The translations under genes and the position numbers were made by a program. Below are positions 61,217 through 64,000 of a DNA stretch of 64,000 nt, one piece after another. This DNA is from Arthrobacter pascens. Its GTDB lineage: Bacteria > Actinomycetota > Actinomycetes > Actinomycetales > Micrococcaceae. The DNA is taken from NCBI RefSeq assembly GCF_030816475.1, contig NZ_JAUSXF010000001.1, positions 372,001 to 436,000 on the forward strand, read 5' to 3'. How positions within the stretch are numbered: the first letter of the stretch is position 1; the number at the start of each line of letters is the position of its first letter. Under the pieces are notes generated by a model that saw only the letters and a list, made by a program, of their open reading frames with translations, was not told the origin of the DNA and ran no database searches.

Positions 61217-61604
61217 AGATCAGTACGACGGCGGCGGCCAGGGCTCCGGCGCCGGCCAGCAGCGGCACCATGAGCGGCAACGGCAGCGGCGTGTTGTTCC
61301 TCATGCTCCGCTCTACGCGGATCCAGCGTGAGGCAGCGCCCGCGCTCAGCAGCATGCCGAGCAGAAGGAGCAGCACTGCCAGGCCCTTGCGGACCGGCTC
61401 CAGGAACAGGTCGGCGGTAAACGCCTCAATGGCGATGCCGCCAGCCAGGAGGGCCAGCGACGTGCGGATCCAGGCCAGAAACGTGCGCTCGTTCGCAAGA
61501 GTGAAGCGGGGATCGGGTTCGGTCCCGCCAGCCAGGAGCAACGCGGCGAGTTTCCCGCGCGGCGGCGGCACGCGGCCGCTTGGCGGAGGCTGGTTGCTGG
61601 ACAC
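61200..61604 (-). CDS. DUF202 (YidH-like) membrane protein
   Basis: A 134-residue protein with three membrane segments. DPRFTLANERTFLAWIRTSL near residue 31 is the YidH/DUF202 signature. It has a Pro-rich N-terminal stretch (PPPSGRVPPPRGK). It overlaps the second DUF202 gene by 17 bases, so both subunits are likely made together. Confidence 0.85.
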   Translation of the reverse strand: MSSNQPPPSGRVPPPRGKLAALLLAGGTEPDPRFTLANERTFLAWIRTSLALLAGGIAIEAFTADLFLEPVRKGLAVLLLLLGMLLSAGAASRWIRVERSMRNNTPLPLPLMVPLLAGAGALAAAVVLIFVLWR

Positions 61605-61681
61605 GGTGCCAGTCTAGCGCCGTGACGTGCGGAGGCCGTGCGGGCCGCGGGGCTTCCGCCTGCACCGGTGCGGCAGGATGT

Positions 61682-62881
61682 TCAAACCACTGGACGGGCC
61701 AACTTGGAGACAAGATGGCGGCCAATCGGCAGCGCCGCCGTGGCTGCAGGTGAGGGCGCGTTCAGCACATGAATCATCCGGGCCGTCTCCGCAAGGAGGA
61801 AATCGTGGATGAGGGTGCCGTCGCGGCGGACCGCCTGCGCCCGGATGCCGGCCTCGCAGGGAAGCAGGTCCTCCTTGGTCAGGCCGGGTGCGTACTTCCG
61901 GCACTCCTGCAGGTAGCTGCCCTTGAACAGGGAGTTCCTGACCTCCCTTGCCGCTGTGCCCAGGTTGGCGCGGGCCACGTGCCACAGCCCGGGAAACCGC
62001 ACATACCGTGCCACGTCCCTGACATTGACGGAGAACTTGGGGTAGCCCTCGCGGGAAAGGCCCAGCACGGCATTGGGCCCGACGGTGACGGTACCATCAA
62101 TCGTGGGGGTGAGGTGGACGCCCAGGAAAGGGAGGGCAGGATCCGGAACAGGATAGATGAGGTGTCTGACGTAGCCTGACTTCTCGGCCGGGAGCTGGAA
62201 GTACTCGCCCCGGAACGGGACAATCTGCACATCGATGTCGAGGCCCGCCAGTTCAGCCAACCGGTCCGACTGCAGACCGGCGCACACCACAAGCCTGCCG
62301 CAGCCATACCGCTCGGCGGCCGTCCCGACGTCGACCCTGTCGGAGGATTCCTTGATGGACGTGACCCTGGCACCAGTGACCACCTGCCCGCCGGACTCCG
62401 TAACCAGCCCGGCCAGCTTGAGGGCCAGCGCGGGGTAGTCCACAATGCCGGTGCTCGGGATAAAGAGGGCTCCCACCCCCGCAACGTTGGGTTCACGGTG
62501 CCGCAGCTCCGCCCCGTCGATGCGCTCGCAGTCCAGCCCGTGGACCGCCGCCCGCTTCTCCAGCTCGTCCAGGCGCCGCGATTCCAGCTCGGTCGTGGCC
62601 ACCAGCAACTTCCCGGGTTCCTCAAAGCGGAGGCCGTGCTCACGGCAGAAGTCCTTGGTCTCCTGTGCTCCGGCCTTGCTGAAGCGGGCTTTCAGGCTGC
62701 CCGGGGCATAGTAGATTCCCGAATGGATGACTCCGCTGTTGTGCCCGGTCTGATGCGAAGCCAGCGTATCCGCCGCCTCCAGCAGGACCAGCGAGGCGCC
62801 CGGCCGGGACCGCAGCAGCTGATAGGCGGTGGCCAGTCCGACGATTCCCCCGCCCACCACGCAGTAGTCAAAGTGCTTCAC
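61682..62881 (-). CDS. lhgO: L-2-hydroxyglutarate oxidase
   Basis: A 399-residue FAD-dependent oxidoreductase. The dinucleotide-binding motif VVGGGIVGLATAYQLLRSRP is at the N-terminus, HQTGHNSGVIHSGIYYAPGS is the family block, and PFRGEYFQLP and FLGVHLTPTIDGTVTVGPNA follow. It oxidises L-2-hydroxyglutarate to 2-oxoglutarate and passes electrons to the membrane quinone pool. The GTG start at 62881 is preceded by AAAGGCGG. No partner gene lies next to it. Confidence 0.85.
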   Translation of the reverse strand: MKHFDYCVVGGGIVGLATAYQLLRSRPGASLVLLEAADTLASHQTGHNSGVIHSGIYYAPGSLKARFSKAGAQETKDFCREHGLRFEEPGKLLVATTELESRRLDELEKRAAVHGLDCERIDGAELRHREPNVAGVGALFIPSTGIVDYPALALKLAGLVTESGGQVVTGARVTSIKESSDRVDVGTAAERYGCGRLVVCAGLQSDRLAELAGLDIDVQIVPFRGEYFQLPAEKSGYVRHLIYPVPDPALPFLGVHLTPTIDGTVTVGPNAVLGLSREGYPKFSVNVRDVARYVRFPGLWHVARANLGTAAREVRNSLFKGSYLQECRKYAPGLTKEDLLPCEAGIRAQAVRRDGTLIHDFLLAETARMIHVLNAPSPAATAALPIGRHLVSKLARPVV

Positions 62882-62974
62882 AGGTAGACCGCCTTTCTGC
62901 GACAGGTCAGAATCATCTCAGAGCCATCATCGCAGGACGGGAATGCCGGAGCCCGAACCGGGGTTGGGGTTGAC

Positions 62975-64000
62975 ATGAAACGCATAGGATTCCTGTCTTT
63001 CGGCCACTGGGGTCCCGGCCAGGGGTCCCGCACCAGGACAGCAGGCGAGGCCCTGATCCAGGGCATCGAACTGGCGGTCGCAGCCGAGGAAGTGGGAATC
63101 GACGGCGCTTTCTTCCGCGTGCACCACTTTGCACGCCAGCAGGCCTCGCCGTTTCCGCTTCTGGCCGCCATTGCCGCCCGCACCAGCCGCATCGAGATGG
63201 GCACCGCAGTCATCGACATGCGTTATGAGAACCCCCTGTACATGGCAGAGGAGGCCGCGGCCACCGACCTGATCAGCGGCGGACGGCTGCAGCTGGGCAT
63301 CAGCAGGGGATCACCCGAGCCGGCACGCAACGGGGCCGCTGCCTTCGGGTTCCGCCCGGAGCCCGGGGAGACGGACGCGGACATGGCACGCCGGCACACC
63401 GAGCAGTTCCGGCATGCGATCAGCGGCGCAGGGGTGGTGGAAGCGGATCCACGATATGCCGGCGGCGCCGTCGGGCTGCTGCCCGTACAGCCACAGTCCC
63501 CCGGACTGGCGGAACGCATCTGGTGGGGAGCCGGAAGCCGAAAGACCGCGGTGTGGGCTGCGGGGCTGGGCATGAACCTCATGAGCTCCACGCTGCTGAC
63601 GGAGGATACCGGCGTGCCTTTCGACCAGCTCCAGGCTGAGCAGATCCAGCTCTTCCGGGACGCGTGGGCCGCGGCAGGGCACAGCCACCAGCCCAGGATC
63701 TCGGTCAGCAGGAGCATCCTGCCGATTGTGGACGAGGAAGACAACCGATACTTTGCCGGCGCCGCCTTGCGGGACAGCCGCGACCAGGTGGGAATTATCG
63801 ACGGGCTGACTGCTCGTTTCGGAAAGAGCTACGCAGGCCCTCCTGACCTCCTGGCGGAGCAGCTTGCGGCAGACGCTGCCGTGCAGGCAGCCGATACCTT
63901 GCTTGTCACCGTGCCCAATCAGCTTGGCGTGGACTTCAACGCCAAGATGCTGGGAAACATCGCCCGCCAAATCGCGCCCGCCATCGGTTGGACTCCATCC
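62975..64000 (+). CDS. Luciferase-like monooxygenase, cut by the right edge
   Basis: 342 visible residues of a TIM-barrel flavin monooxygenase. MKRIGFLSFGHWGPGQGSRT at the start, AAIAARTSRIEMGTAVIDMR, and GGRLQLGISRGSPEPARN are the conserved parts of the bacterial luciferase-like group. The gene starts at ATG 62975 and reads past the end of the window, so the C-terminus is missing. It is divergent from lhgO. It likely oxidises a small organic compound with reduced FMN or F420. Confidence 0.85.
   Translation, partial: MKRIGFLSFGHWGPGQGSRTRTAGEALIQGIELAVAAEEVGIDGAFFRVHHFARQQASPFPLLAAIAARTSRIEMGTAVIDMRYENPLYMAEEAAATDLISGGRLQLGISRGSPEPARNGAAAFGFRPEPGETDADMARRHTEQFRHAISGAGVVEADPRYAGGAVGLLPVQPQSPGLAERIWWGAGSRKTAVWAAGLGMNLMSSTLLTEDTGVPFDQLQAEQIQLFRDAWAAAGHSHQPRISVSRSILPIVDEEDNRYFAGAALRDSRDQVGIIDGLTARFGKSYAGPPDLLAEQLAADAAVQAADTLLVTVPNQLGVDFNAKMLGNIARQIAPAIGWTPS

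Overview
This 64 kb window reads as chromosomal DNA of a high-GC actinobacterium. The small conserved proteins, GC-rich codon use, frequent GTG starts, leader-poor promoters and many LacI/ABC/glycoside-hydrolase cassettes point to a soil Micrococcaceae of the Arthrobacter/Pseudarthrobacter type; this is inference from recognised families, not a database match. I saw no rRNA, tRNA, insertion sequence, integrase, phage gene or CRISPR array.

Layout. 1-2.5 kb: the end of a GH32-like hydrolase with LacI-type operators, a response-regulator/histidine-kinase hybrid and a small acidic protein. 2.5-6.2 kb: a minus-strand set of MOSC protein, a molybdopterin oxidoreductase lacking the usual N-terminal Fe-S cysteines, and a small helical partner. 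6.4-10.6 kb: MFS transporter, SDR beside a TetR relic, FetB-like permease, CPBP-like membrane protein. 10.8-18.7 kb: a LacI-controlled operon (binding protein, two permeases, GH1 beta-glycosidase, sugar epimerase/dehydratase, aldo/keto reductase). 18.7-21.9 kb: small proteins, aspartate ammonia-lyase and a FadR-type regulator. 22-28.1 kb: a three-part AMP-ligase/carrier/membrane-acyltransferase protein behind an apparent DtxR/IdeR iron box, converging on a large secreted alginate-lyase-like enzyme. 28.4-35 kb: housekeeping and small genes, including TetR/DUF4386 and ArsR/AHSA1 pairs. 35-43.4 kb: alpha-galactosidase, LacI, ABC transporter and GH32 enzyme, which together fit raffinose-family sugar use. 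43.4-47 kb: glycogen-debranching-like enzyme and its divergent LacI. 47-48.3 kb: GAF-ANTAR regulator and partner. 48.3-52.2 kb: LacI, GH43 and 2-hydroxyacid dehydrogenase. 52.3-64 kb: GNAT, DUF1992, GH13, a bifunctional penicillin-binding protein, PadR, DUF2630, Na+/H+ antiporter with a UBP zinc finger, a DUF202 pair, L-2-hydroxyglutarate oxidase and a luciferase-like monooxygenase cut by the right edge.

Much of the window is a series of plant-polysaccharide or oligosaccharide modules. Each has its own LacI repressor and visible palindromic operators, so each sugar is probably handled by separate uptake and hydrolysis genes. Two regulatory patterns recur: hairpins built on a GACGACGGCGG arm at operon ends, and a strong hairpin between the binding-protein gene and the first permease in both ABC operons. 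The most unusual item is the single-chain adenylation/carrier/acyltransferase protein at 22.0-24.7 kb, which looks iron-regulated and resembles a Dlt-like surface or metabolite acylation pathway in one polypeptide.
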